This document shows, in pieces, positions 13,007 to 25,365 of a stretch of DNA of 64,000 nt; position 1 is the first letter of the stretch; the number at the start of each line of letters is the position of its first letter. Where the stretch lies: assembly GCA_905250125.1 (NCBI GenBank), contig CAJNOL010001153.1, positions 254-64,253 of the forward strand, written 5' to 3'. The notes beneath the pieces were generated by a model. It saw nothing but the letters and a program-made list of their open reading frames with translations. It searched no databases and was not told the DNA's origin. The translations under genes and the position numbers were made by a program. Origin of the DNA: Rotaria sordida. Taxonomy: Eukaryota; Rotifera; Eurotatoria; Philodinida; Philodinidae.

Positions 13007-13052
13007 AACTATATCTAAAATCATGGATTAATCCATGATTTTAGATATAGTT
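13007..13052. repeat. Perfect 46-bp palindrome
   Basis: The sequence is its own reverse complement over all 46 bases: arms beginning AACTATATCTAAAATC meet at a central TTAA. It would form a 22-bp stem with no loop, or a cruciform. Confidence 0.95.
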
Positions 13053-13743
13053 CCATGTCGCCTCTTTTATTACAGCTGCGACGCAGATGAGCGCAACTAT
13101 GCGGTAGTACTCGCATCGTACGAGCCAATGTATTTGATAGAACTAATCACAAACGGTTTCTGCTTATTTGTAATTGGTCATACCCTAGCGCTAAGACTTA
13201 ACTACACGACAACTGTATAAAAGAAAGCCATTGTGATAATATGGTTCATATTTCATCCTTCTACAGTCGGTACAGTATCCAGCCACAATTCAGATTTTCG
13301 AAATGAAAATGTTGTCTACGAAGTTTTCCGGGAATCGTGAATTCGAATCGGAGACGAGATTTTCATTTTATTAAGTATTTTTTATTATCAATTTTTAAAT
13401 TTTTTCATTTTAGATTTTTCACAAATTTTTCATTTCAGAGTTTGTTTTTTATTTAGTTTTTTAATTCTTTTATTTTAATTTTACAATCTATTTTTATTAT
13501 AAATAAAATTAATTCAGAATACAAATATCAAAATAAAATATCGAACTTCAGATTTGAGTTCCTAACCAATGATTGTTTTTTTTTAGTAACTGTAACGCAT
13601 TTACCCTGTAACTGCAATCGCACTCTGACCCGTAGTTGCGAAAAATTACGACGCAGTTACGTGTAACTCTGTCGCAGTTTTTCGCAATTATGGGTCACAG
13701 TACGATTGCATTTACAATGTAACTGCGTCGCAGTTCGATCGTA
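13053..13743. repeat. GC-richer patch with clustered inverted repeats
   Basis: It contains a hairpin with arms 13608-13645 and 13677-13715 (38 bp, about five mismatches) and a second nested pair (13646-13660 against 13719-13733) sharing a CGACGCAGTTAC-type motif. The motif CTGCGACGCAG also occurs at about 13074-13084, and in inverse orientation near 13724, so the patch may be one decayed element with terminal inverted repeats. No coding signal is convincing. Confidence 0.5.
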
Positions 13744-14321
13744 ATCGAACACATGGAGTTTTACATGCTGACTGTGAATATTTCCTCCTCAAATTTCTGG
13801 AACAAAAAGAAATATTCGAAAAAGATTAGCTTTATTAAAACTCTCAAGAAACTTTTTTCGATAGACAAAATACATGATAGGTTTTTTTTTTCTCTAAACT
13901 GTATGTCCAAGAGAAAATTCTTCTACCTTTTTTTTTTTTTATATATGTTATTGTAAAGCTCGACGAAATCTATCTAGTCATATAAGTATACTACAAAAGA
14001 AAAAAGTCATGAACATTTATTAATTAATCATCATGTATTAAAATCTAAATAATCAATCATAAATAGAATAAAAAAAGATTTCAATAGAATTTATCAAAAC
14101 AAATCATTTTCTTACTTTTATATTTGTATCCATTATGTTGATTAAAGATTAAAAAAAAAAGTATCTCATAAATATCTGAAAAATATATAATAATCAAATA
14201 AACTTAAACCAAAAGAAAATATTGTTTGAAAATTATTGTTAATTAAATTAAATTCAATGTACTGATTTATGTGGATGTCATAAATATATTATTGTAATTT
14301 TTTCATCTTTATTTACTCATG
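13744..14321. other. Gene-free intergenic DNA
   Basis: AT-rich with long poly-T; nothing recognisable on either strand. Confidence 0.5.
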
Positions 14322-17300
14322 TTGATATAGTTTTTTTTAGTGAACGACGTATAAGTGTTGTGCAAATATTAAATTATACTTCTCTATGCAAGTAATAATT
14401 CAAACATTATTTTCGTTTATAATTGTAGTATGATCAATATTCTTCTCTCCGATGTTTTTATGTTTTTTTTTTTTAATAGCTTCAATCCAATCAAAAAAAG
14501 AAAACATTGTTGTATCATAAGTTGATCTATCTTGTATATGTATCTTAATCCATTCTGCATGTAATATTAATTTAATTATATGTTCTCGAACAAGATCTAC
14601 TAAAAGTTTTGTATGAAAAAAAAAAAACTCAATATGATTGACATTGGTATTTCATTGTTTCCATCGACATTGCTTAATGACTTATCTAAAAGTAGCTACT
14701 TCATCGACATGTAATTTGAGTAGATCTAACATATAATTATCTTTTTCTTGATAAAAATAAATCAATTTGTTTGTCATCACCCGATATCATAACAATCAAA
14801 AGTTTTCAACAAAAAATAATTTTTATAATTAAGCTTTTCTATAAAATAATAATGAAAATCATCAATAACTTATTTTTACTCTTATCATATCTATGAAGTT
14901 ATGTTAGAAAATTAAAAAAAAAAAAAAAGAACATATTACTTGAAATACTAACTTTGATAATATTTATATATAAATAACAATGATACTCAACAACTAAATC
15001 TTGTTCATGTCTATTTGGTAAATGAACATATTGACGAATTTTGATACGATTGATATTTGTATTATATTCAATAATATGCCAACCACGAACACGTTCACAT
15101 TGTCTAAACGAATTTAAATAAGAATTTATAAAAACAAAACATATTTACGTTTGAATACGATTGATACCTGTTAAAAGCTAAAGAATGTTGAACCCTCGTA
15201 GATCGTATATCAATAACGTCTCCTTAGAATATATGAACTACTATCTATTCAAGAGAGAAGATTCGGGATCATCGAAATACACTGAAATTTTATTGGTTAG
15301 CAGTTGAACGATCAAATGAGTTCTTGGTGGAGATTTTCGAAAATGATATTTAGCATGGTGAATTACCTCTGACTAGCTAATTTTCCGGATGATCACAGAT
15401 CAATTGACTGAAATCAGGGATCTCGAGAAAAGTTTTATAACTCTCAAACAAAATAAGTTAGAAACATCGATTGAAGGAGAAGAATTTTTTCTATCGCATA
15501 ATTTTAATAAAAATCTAAATCGAAAGCCGTTTTCGACAGTCTACACTAAGAACTCATCTAATTGTTCAATTTCTGACCAATCAAATTTCTATATAATTTG
15601 ATGTTCTCAGATCTCCATGTTTGAATGATAAAAATCACAGATATCTTTGATACTTCTATTAAAAATTATTCAAACAAATAAAAACAGCGAAGTACACTAT
15701 ACTATTAAAAGGATCGTACTTCCTTATTACATTTCCGGAGTATTAAATAAAATGGACGGCGATGAAATGCGTCCCTAAATAGAAAGATAAAAGTAATCTT
15801 TTTGTGATTATCAATAGCAACTATATCATATTCGATGTTTTAATTCCATAGAGACTGCACTAATAGCTGGTTATTATGACTTGCATTTTTTCTCCAATGT
15901 ATAATTAAATATACTATCCAAATCACTTTTATTGAATTTTTGTATAAGTCATTAAAGTACAAAAATGTTTCTATTGCTTAGTTTATCCTTCAAAACAATG
16001 TAATTATAGTTCTTTTAATTTCTGTTGTTTTGTTTTTTTTTTGAATGAAAATATATCTGAATATAAACTTTCAATATATGTAAATTAATATAAATTTCTT
16101 ATTCAATCTATTTACATATAAAACAAGATCTCGCCAAATTTAATTTTACGAAAATAAAAATTCTTTTACCAAAACTTTTGATTTTGATTTATTTGTACAT
16201 GAAATAATACAAAAATAATCTTTGTTAGAAATGCCCCTTAGCAATTTGTTCAATTATTTATAAACTGTCATCAAACGATTTAAATACTATCAATCTATTT
16301 TGGTTTTATTTATGCACGGTAGACTCGTTTTCCGATTTTTTGTTTTTCTTTGATCGCTTTCTGAGAAGGTATACAATCCTATTATAAGCGATAGAATAAT
16401 TTTTGTTAGTTTTATCGATTACTATTTTCATTTTATGAATGATCTAGATTGGTAATGTAAACTCATCTTAATCATTAACTCGAATACTAACAATAAAAAT
16501 AGAATCGTCCTCGAAATGAGATAATTTATCAAATAAATGATCACTATTAAAACCAAATAAATAATTCTATGTATATATATATATATATATGAAAAATTTG
16601 TTAAATAAAAACTAAAAAATCTTACTTCTAGTTTTGATTTAATAAATAATTTACCAAACAAATGTTAATGTCATATTTAATTATCTTGTTAATTCTAAAC
16701 AAACTTTTTCAGTTATAGTTATTGAATCATAACAAATTGATTTTTGATTTTTGCATTAATTTGTAATGGTAATGCTTATTGAATAACATATATTTCTTGC
16801 CGACTCAATGGTTCATATCGACTTCCATTACGATATTTTGTTTGTTTTTTTATGCAAATTCAGCAAAATGAGAAACAGTTGATGGATCATTTGGAATAAT
16901 TACGGACTAAACTCCAATACAATAGAGATTAACTAATATATACACAAGAGAATAATGGAATGAGTCTCTAGTAATCGCTATTCTAGAGATAATAATGAAC
17001 GATAAGAGAAAATCATTTGTCAAATATATCAAGAAGAGAAAAATGTATTATATACATATCAAACAGAAAGAAGAAAAATAACATAAATAATGACATAAAA
17101 TGATAGACGAAATGAAAAGTACGAAAAAAGAAAAAAAAAAACATACTGCTATTTTATAATCAATGATTAAAAAGAAAAATGGAAGTAGTATAAGTTATTC
17201 ATTATGTACCTGATTCATCAGATGAAGAAGCTATAGAAGAAAATAATGAAATAACTCGAAGCGAAAAGAAAAACAAGGAAATCAAAATATTGGGTTCAAA

Positions 17301-18380
17301 GGAAGTACATTTGATCATGTTAGTGTATATCAATTGAAACAAAAAAAAAAAAGAGAAAAATTAAATGCTCATGAGAAAACTACTCGAGGTGATACCTCGC
17401 GTTTGAGATAAGATCCAGATCATTACGTAGAGTCTATTGAAACTAGAAGGATTCTTCCATATGCACTACCTTTTTGAAGTTATGATCATTACACTGAATT
17501 TTTAATAAGTACTGTGCCAAAGGTAAAATATCCTGTGTAACGGCCATAACTCCAAAAGAGCACCGATGAGGAAGAATCTTTCTAATTTCAATAGATCCTA
17601 CGTAATGACTGGGGTTTCATCGCAAACGCGAGGTATCATCTTGGGTGGTTTTCTGGTCAATATTACATATAAATTATCAGTATAAAATTGAGTGTTCAGT
17701 AACTATCATATTTCCTTAGTTGACTAATGGTGTGGATACTACTATCAGGAAGGTCAATACCGATACTCATACCCTTGCATACTGAGTAAACCTATATATT
17801 GTATCATTTACTGTTGATTACCTGGCCAGTCTGCTATTAAATACGTTTTTTACCGACGAAACATTTTGTTGGTTACATGACTTTAAAAAATTTTTTTTTT
17901 AAATTTGACAAAAAATCTCATTTCTAATAAATATGGAATGACCAAACACAGAATTTTGTCCATTTCTTCTTTGTACGCTTTTGAACAAATCATTGCACTC
18001 AAAGACTGATCATATGCTATATTTTTTATTAGTATCACCTAACATATTATATGAGGCTTAATTCTCTATGTACAAAGAAGAAATCGAAAAAAGTCTGTAT
18101 TCACTTACTTTTTGGCCATTCTGTATTAGATATTAACTATTAACAGAACTCCTAATAGATTATCTTCACCACGTGTATTTCTTCTTCTTCCAAATGTCAT
18201 CAAACTTAAAAGAAGATCAAGTTTCATAATATAATTTTTGTCTATTGTCAATATATTGCGTACTATACAATTCTTATAAACATCGATAAATATTATTGAC
18301 CTATAGAAAAGCAAAACTATCACTTGTTATAGCTCATATAAATATTTACATGACAATGACCATGTACAATATAATAATAT
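14322..18380 (-). pseudogene. Decayed inverted copy of the 3' half of the myosin VII gene
   Basis: Read on the minus strand, four stretches match the intact myosin gene in the same order: 18380-18130 (around myosin exon 17 and its flanking intron, about 30340-30530), 16915-16430 (exons 24-25), 16210-15850 (end of exon 30 and exon 31), and 15170-14322 (exons 33 to 39). Examples: myosin [14 protein letters not shown] against RVRGWHIIEYNTNI, and shared DNA such as gaaccattgag and tcgtaatggaagtcgatatg. Intron sequences and splice positions are preserved, so this is a DNA-level segmental duplication, not a retrocopy. Stops, frame breaks and deletions (exons 18-23, 26-29 and 32 not recognisable) show it is non-functional. 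A foldback element lies inside it. Confidence 0.82.
17374..17654. mobile_element. Foldback MITE-like element nested in the myosin pseudogene
   Basis: The left arm (17374-17497) and the reverse complement of the right arm (about 17530-17654) match along about 120 bp with scattered differences; both share gatacctcgcgttt and cattacgtag. No coding capacity. It sits in the stretch where myosin exons 18-23 would be expected. Confidence 0.7.
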
Positions 18381-20394
18381 AGCACATCATCAGTTGTAGT
18401 ATTGGTCATTATCTGTTTCTACTTACTTTACTTTTATTGTTAACAAGTTCACATTGTTCGTGATTCATGCCGATCATTTTTATTTTGTTCATTAGTTAAT
18501 AATGAACTTTATAAAAATCTAATACATTAAATGTCATAGTTTAATAAAAAAAAGAAAAAAAAGTTTTATTAAATGTAGTTGTGCAATTGACAATCTTCAT
18601 ATGATAGATGTGATTATATGTACGATAAAAATATTGGTGAAGGTTCTGTTTGCCTTCGAGATATTAATTATACTGATGTTCTGTTCGGATAGAAATTAAC
18701 ATGCAAGTAGGAAAAACAAACAAATTGAGAACATACCCGACAGACTCAGGGTCACTATTCAGACATAAAGAGTACATCGAAAGAAAAACAATTCCTTCGT
18801 TTCTAATATATAATATTTTATATAATATCTTAAAAGAAATATTATACAATCATGATGAAAATAGAGTAGAGAGTTTAATAGATGAGTCAAATATTTTGAA
18901 ACAAAGTATTCCTCCATTTTTCGATTGATACAGAATGTTAGCAGCAATTTTAAAGCATCGAATTAGAATCGGAATTTTTTGTAAAAGTCATCTTTTATGA
19001 ATTATGAGTAAATTAATAGAAAGCCTGAAAATAAAGTTCGAACGAATTTCAGAAAGCAAGAAAAAACGTACAAGATAGAAGTAAAGTTGGTTCCAAATAC
19101 ATCAAAAAGAAAACGGAGCAAATATTTCTCAATGAAATGATATCATAATCATTAATTCTTCGTGCGGCATCGATCAACAATAAAAGTTTTGGCAACAGAC
19201 ACCATAACATTTTCGCAATTTCTTGATTTTCAGATTTTTAAAATGTATTCGATCATTTCGAGAGGAATGCTCCAAAAACCTCGGTTCTAAACGCATTGTA
19301 TAGAGTTTGATCGCCCATCATATGCGTGAACACAGATTGATGAACCATTGTTGATTATGACTACGTCGTGATTGAAACTAAATTAATAATGATGTATATT
19401 CTTGATATTTTAAACTATGCAAGTGTATGAAACGAAATTTTGATTCAACTACAGTGCTAACAATGCAATTAAATTCAATTTTTAAAAATCATAAAATTTT
19501 CTAAGCCGAGATGAGAGTTTATCAAGATATTGTCAAATTAGAATAATTTTCTTTTAGATTTGACATTTGTCAATTAATAAAATACATAACGAAATTTATA
19601 GGAAAATTCCAAAACCTTGATAATATTGTAGAGGTCCATAGATATTCAACATATTTTATATGTTTTCACCATTTGATACATAGGAAATGAATAGTATTTG
19701 CTATAATTGTTCTATTAATTTACTTTTCGTTAGCGACGTGATGGGGTACGAAACAAAAATGCTCTTATAATCGAATGAGAAATCCAAAGCTAATTTCAAC
19801 CGGTAGAAATCCTTCTTCAGAATCTCTAGATGATGGTAAGACAAAAATTTTTTATTTCAGGACTTGATAGGATCGCCAAAAACAGTGAATTTTTAAGAGG
19901 AAGTTTTTTTTGAAATTTAACCTTGCTAAAAATTTCAATATAGATGTGGTTCATGCCATAAAGTCTATCTTGAAGTTTTCAGATTTTTTCTTTTTCTCAT
20001 ATGATTAGAGAGATATTTAGTAATTACTTTTTAATTAATAGTCAGCTGAAAATGCCAACATTTTTACATATGTCTATGCTAAAGAATCAAAGTCAAATGA
20101 CAGATAGATATGATCTGTTTCGCTAGAAATAGTCCATATATGTCAAGTTATTTATTTCCTATTCAACATCTGTTATGTTCACGTGATACTCCTACCGCAA
20201 AAATACCTTGCAAGATTTTATTTCATTCCATGTAGTGATATATAATAGAATTTTTCTATTAGAAATATTATAGATAATGTGACTTTTATTAGCTACAAAA
20301 ACTATAAATAACAACAATCACACAGAAAATAAAATCAATAGTGCAAACGAATAAAAAAAAAACCAAAAATCTAAATAAATACAGATATTTTATA
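18381..20394. other. Gene-free intergenic DNA
   Basis: Short overlapping open frames occur on both strands around 18660-18950 but show no domain and no splice context. It may contain further decayed myosin sequence that I could not recognise. Confidence 0.4.
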
Positions 20395-21028
20395 TCAGCT
20401 AATATATTTTGTATGTTTGCCTGTTGCTATTAATTCATTATTTTGTTTATTACGAAATTCCACTGATAAAAATGCCAATGTTCGACCTAATCTAACTGTG
20501 TCAGCATCAATTATTAATGTTTCACCTTTTTTTATCGCTTTGAGAAAACTATAGATATTAATAATTCATATATATTAATAATTATAAATTATCTTTCAAC
20601 TTACGATACACTAAGTTCAATCGACGCAGATTTCGATGGTTTTTTTTCATTAGTCTCAAGTGCCAATGTCGATACACTGTCTGTTAATGCTGTTAACATA
20701 CCACCATGTAAAGTATCTTTTGTTTTTAAATAAGAAAAATTTAATCAAACGAAAAAAAAAAAACAATAAATATTTCATTCAATTACCATTACGATTTAAA
20801 TGTTGTTCATCAATATCAAGTTCACATTGAACATGTCCAGGTTTTCGAGATGATACTACTCGTATCTGATATGAGGAACAAAACAAAAAAAGAAATGAAA
20901 ATAAATTAACTATCGATGATTCATTTTTTTTATCTTACGCCTTGAAATATTCGATTGAATTTTTCAGTTTTTTGACCCAATGTTATAAAATCTTGTAAAG
21001 TTCGAAAAAGATTCTTACTTGCACACAT
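20395..21028 (-). CDS. ACOT13: Acyl-CoA thioesterase 13-like hotdog-fold protein
   Basis: Exons 20939-21028, 20787-20865, 20605-20716, 20395-20548 give 144 residues, close to the ~140 of animal ACOT13/THEM2. The catalytic hotdog signature is clear: NDTLHGGMLTALTDSVST, with the HGG turn and the acidic residue eight further on, followed by the conserved strands GETLIIDADTVRLGRT and LAFLSVEFRNK. The family hydrolyses medium- and long-chain acyl-CoA, usually as a tetramer, in mitochondria and cytosol. The start ATG directly follows a ctag acceptor on the coding strand, and the PDSS1 stop lies only 174 nt upstream, so the two may share a transcript. Confidence 0.9.
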
Positions 21029-21034
21029 CTAGAA
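21029..21034 (-). promoter_or_regulatory. Splice acceptor abutting the ACOT13 start codon (trans-splice candidate)
   Basis: On the minus strand the sequence reads cttctag immediately followed by the start ATG. With the short gap to the upstream gene on the same strand this is what a spliced-leader acceptor in an operon looks like; it could equally close an ordinary 5' UTR intron. Confidence 0.35.
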
Positions 21035-21202
21035 GATGTATTCGAAACAAAAAAAAGAATAAACAAACTATTCTTGTTCTCCTTAAATTAAATCAACAAA
21101 ACAACTGATTCATAGGATAGCACAGCAAAAAGCAAAAAATACAAAAAAAAAAAAAAAAAAAGTTAGTAAACTAGATAATAAAAAAAAAGAAACAGAATTA
21201 TC

Positions 21203-24200
21203 CTAATGTCGACGTTTTAATGTCGATTGAGTAAGATATATTAAGAATTTAAGAAATCTGTTCGATCCATTCAATGATTGTGGAAAATTATTTAGTATAC
21301 GACAAGCTTCATTTGCATATTGTTCAGCAAGATGATATGTTCGAGCTTTGCCATCACTCTATAAAACAAAGATATAATTATGTTAAATTTACTGTGTACA
21401 AATAAGAATTTATTTTATGCTCTACTTCGTAGATTTGTGGATATTGGTATGAGTGAGAGATTTTTGTGTACCTTCACCTACATTCTGTTGGGTTCGAATC
21501 CATATTTTTTGTGAATCTGGAGGCTTTCTACTTGCTTGACCTCGTTTACATAAATACAAGTAAAACTATTCCATACAGCTGAAGATTTTGGTGTTACTAG
21601 TGGTTTGACGAATTTTATTCATCAATTAATTGTTTGATTTTCATAATGCTTTTTCGAATAAACGAGCGAACTAACTCAAGTGGCATTTGTCGTTTGAGAT
21701 TATATTGGACTCACAGGTAGGTTTCAGTGAGAATAGCAAAAGCTTAAAAGGGTTCGTTCTCATTGGTCTTCGTCGCTGCATTATGATCGGTTTATTGAAT
21801 ATTTTTTTTATCCGCTTTTAAGTACTCCCCGGAAGGCAGAATAACGTAAATATTGGAGGAAAAAAGTCGAATGCGTAGCTCTCTAACTTTCATTCATCCA
21901 CTTTCAATGCTCCTACAGGATACTTTAAGTGTAACATGTCCTGCAATGAATTGTCTTAGCACGTACTCACTTGATCAATTAATTCCAAAGCTCGTTCAAT
22001 ATCACCCGATTCAGAGAAACGTCTCAATATGAGAGTTTGTAATTCTGGAAACTAATAGATGAAAAATAAATAATTAACATTATTTTCTTTTTTTATTTTT
22101 TATTTTTTATAATATAACCTGTTGACTAGCAAAAAGCACTGGTGCTGTTGATAAACCTAATTTTAAATCAGCAGTAGCTGGTTTTCCTAGATCATCATCG
22201 GTTGCTGTTACATCAAGTAGATCATCGATTAATTGAAATGCCATACCAAAATTTTTACCAAATTCATAAGCATAATCAGCTAATTGATTTATATTAATAT
22301 TTGAAAGATTTCCTAACAATGCAACCTAGATTAATTTTGAAAAAAAAAACAAACATAAAATTATTAAATTCAATTTCATTAACTTACAGCTTTACATGTA
22401 TTTGCAAATAAACTTGCTGTTTTACAAAATGTTTTATTTAAATAATCTTGAAACTGTTCAGCATCACTTTCTTTTGTTGACAATTGCATAAATTCACCTG
22501 AACAAAAGCAAAAAAAAAAAAAACGTTTTTTTTTCTTCCTATAATATTTCAATAGAATTAATAATGCAGATAAAATACCTCGAACAAGATCTTGAATAAC
22601 ACGTGAAAGAAGTGATATCACATCACTATTACCAATACGTGCAAGCATTATCGATGCTATACCAAGAATATAATCACCGGCTAATACAGCCTGATAAAAG
22701 AAAAAAATAAATCAACAAAATTTTTCGTTTTATTTGATAAAAACATCATAAATCATTAAATCTACTTTTCTTGGTCCCCATCGATTAGCAGCAGCTGGTT
22801 TACCTCTTCGTCGATCACTTGAATCAACAACATCATCATGAATTAAACTAGCTGTATGAATCATTTCTCCGAGTGTAGCTATAGATCGTTGATTTTCATG
22901 TAGGAAACTAAATAGAAATAAATATTTACTACAACTAATGATATGTTTGTCGTGTTTAGATATTTTCAATAAAGTGAAATTTAAACTTTTTTATAGCTTA
23001 TATTTTTAAAACTATAAGATTTTCATTTAATCTTTCAGATATCACGAATACAACTGTTTGCAAATAAAAAACAAAACTTGCACTTCTTGCTTTGCAAATA
23101 TTTTTTTTTTGTATATACATCTGTTTGAATTGTTTCATCTCTTAAAGAATACTAAATGATGTTATAATCTAAAATTTGATTCGTTCATCGTTTGAAGAAA
23201 TTACAAAAGAACGCCTTTTCATTAATAGAGTAAGCCCTAGCAACCAAGAAAAGGAAGGAACAAGAAAGGCTAACGATCATTAAGTACGTTTCCATAGCAA
23301 CCGAAGATAATAAACATCAGACTCCTTTCTCAGAGTTTCACAGCAATGGAAAAGGTGCTAAACATCATTAACAACAAGACTTAGATTGTTGTAGAACATT
23401 CCAAAGTTTTCTTCAAAATTTTAACGATTGAAATGCTTTGATAAATGTTCTAAATAGTGCAGTTTTTCATTTTTGTACAGATAAAAATTGATATTCGAGA
23501 TGCTCAGACTGATGAATACTGATTAGAGATATGTAAAACTGGTACTACGAGAAAAAATTATTCCAAGTGAAACTATAGATTATAGTTAAATATCCTATAA
23601 ACCACTAATCAGAACTTAATTCAAGAGCAATAGCCGAGAAAAGTGATAGTCGCCGACTAAAAAAAAACGAGTATTGAAGAGTTCTTTCTGGATGTAATAC
23701 GAATAAATTCTGAAATAGTTTTCTCTAGACTGAGATCAATAAAACTTGATCCCATACATCTTTAGTAGTGATGCATTAATTTTTCACAATCATCATATAA
23801 TCAACATAAAAACTCATGAATTGATTAAGTTATAACTTTGAGAAATAATCAAAATCATTGGTTAGAATAATAATAATAATAATATTAGATTTTTAAAAAA
23901 ATGGAATATGACAATACAAAGCAACAAGGCAAACAAAAAAAAGAATAGAGCGTTAGTAAAAAAGAAAAAAACTTCTTTTCCAAATGTAGAAATAAATAAG
24001 ACAGATCGTTAGCTGATCTCATAATTTTGCTTCCATAATGTAATATAAATATTTAACAATTATTTTAAGAGAAGAGTAAGATATATTTTAATTTTTATAT
24101 ACTCGAAACAAAAAAAAACAGAACCAATCACTCTTTTTCATTAGATCATATCTTTGTCCAGCTGATGATAAACTAATACCGAAAAGTAAAGTCTATAATT

Positions 24201-24761
24201 CTTCCATAAAACAATTCTTCAAATTAATACAAAACAGAATGATAAAAAAACAATACTGTTTCTTATTTCACTTAAACCATCTTTTTTCTCTCTTGAATAT
24301 TTTTAATATTTCTCACTTGTCTTCTTGTTGATTAAAACTTCTTGCCATTGTACATATAATCATTGGTCGAATAAGTTTACCTTTAGTATCAAAATGATAT
24401 TTTGCTAATTCATTTAATTCTTCTTCATAACATCTCAAATGCTAAAAAAAACAAAAAAGAAAAAATACACAAATAATTACTACATATATAGTATTGAGAT
24501 TATAAATGATATCAAGATGATGAAAAGGTTTTTTTGTTTTCTTTTTTATTGACAAAAAAGAAATGAAAGACTATGATAAATAAATATTAAACTTACTTGT
24601 AAAATATCACGATTAATTAAATGAAGATCTTCTTTAATTAAATTTATTGTTGGTTGAAATTCTTCATTAGTTTTTTGACGATTAGTAATACCAACTGATA
24701 AAGGACGAAAAATAATTGAACGTGTTAGAAATCGTTTTGAATAATGACGAATTGTAAACAT
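21203..24761 (-). CDS. PDSS1: All-trans polyprenyl (decaprenyl-type) diphosphate synthase subunit 1
   Basis: Exons 24597-24761, 24317-24441, 22766-22907, 22579-22690, 22388-22497, 22119-22325, 21971-22051, 21203-21358 sum to 365 residues (human PDSS1 is about 415). Both aspartate-rich motifs are present: HDDVVD (residues 120-125) and LIDDLLD (250-256), together with GKLIRP, EMIHTASLIHD, AVLAGDY, VRGEFMQL and GMAFQLIDD. The enzyme extends prenyl chains with isopentenyl diphosphate to make the ubiquinone side chain, on the mitochondrial inner membrane with PDSS2. The N-terminus (MFTIRHYSKRFLTR) is basic and Asp/Glu-free, fitting a mitochondrial presequence. The 1.4-kb intron at 22908-24316 is unusually long here and carries two dispersed repeats. 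Confidence 0.93.
23221..23415 (-). repeat. Dispersed repeat A, copy 1
   Basis: The reverse complement of this stretch, inside a PDSS1 intron, aligns with about 38969-39130: shared ggaatgttcta/agaatgttcta, a gttgctaggg motif, and aggagtctga/agagtctga. The two are clearly related but diverged, with no coding capacity. Likely an old non-autonomous element. Confidence 0.55.
23692..23765 (+). repeat. Dispersed repeat B, copy 1
   Basis: It shares atgtaatac, atagttttctctaga and ttgat-cc-aca-atct with 56938-57008 in the same orientation, about 75 bp. It lies in the same PDSS1 intron as repeat A. Confidence 0.5.
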
Positions 24762-25365
24762 TAATATTAAATATCTAAAATACTAGGTTTTGCGGTTTAT
24801 ATGAAGTTGATGCATTTTTCTATTTTTTATTTAACCGTAATTCGACAACTATATTTCGTTATCACTCATTAGTTTACTATCTATTCGTGTAATAGTAAGA
24901 GAAAAGAAACCAATAGAGTTTTAATAGAAAACCACTGAATTGATTTATGATTTATTCAAAAGAGGACGCTGTTTTTCATTGAAGAAAAAAAACACCAAAA
25001 GAGTTAGACTTTGAAAAGATGGTGATAAGATTCTTTTTTTATATAATGAAGAGATTTTAAACGAAAGAATATCAATAATAAAATATTTGATAAAGTTGTT
25101 CAAAAGTTTCTTTCTTTTTTTGTGCTAAATAACTTTCCGCATGATTGATTGAGGCTGTCGTCTCCTCCTTTTTTTTTTCGTTTTTTACACTTTTTATTTT
25201 GTACTTATGCCTGACTTTAATATATGACGAGAAAGGAAAAAAAATCAATCATTTATCTTTTTTTTCTATTACCCTCTAACGAAGGACATAAAATGAGTAA
25301 TTATACGATCGTTCGACAATAATAATCAGTCGGTTTTTTTTTTACGTATTATTTCTATCTGCAAT
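24762..25365. promoter_or_regulatory. Shared upstream region of PDSS1 and myosin VII
   Basis: Six hundred bases between two divergent start codons, so it must hold the 5' ends and probably promoters of both. It contains poly-T runs; no TATA box or other specific site is convincing. Confidence 0.45.

Noticed and set aside
13035-13220. 61-residue open frame in the GC-richer patch
   Set aside because: It starts inside the 46-bp palindrome and has no recognisable domain.
17209-17340. Acidic coding-like stretch (VPDSSDEEAIEENNE)
   Set aside because: Codon-like composition but no start and no neighbouring exon; too short to assign.
18664-18947. Overlapping open frames on both strands
   Set aside because: No homology recognised and mutually exclusive; AT-rich chance frames.
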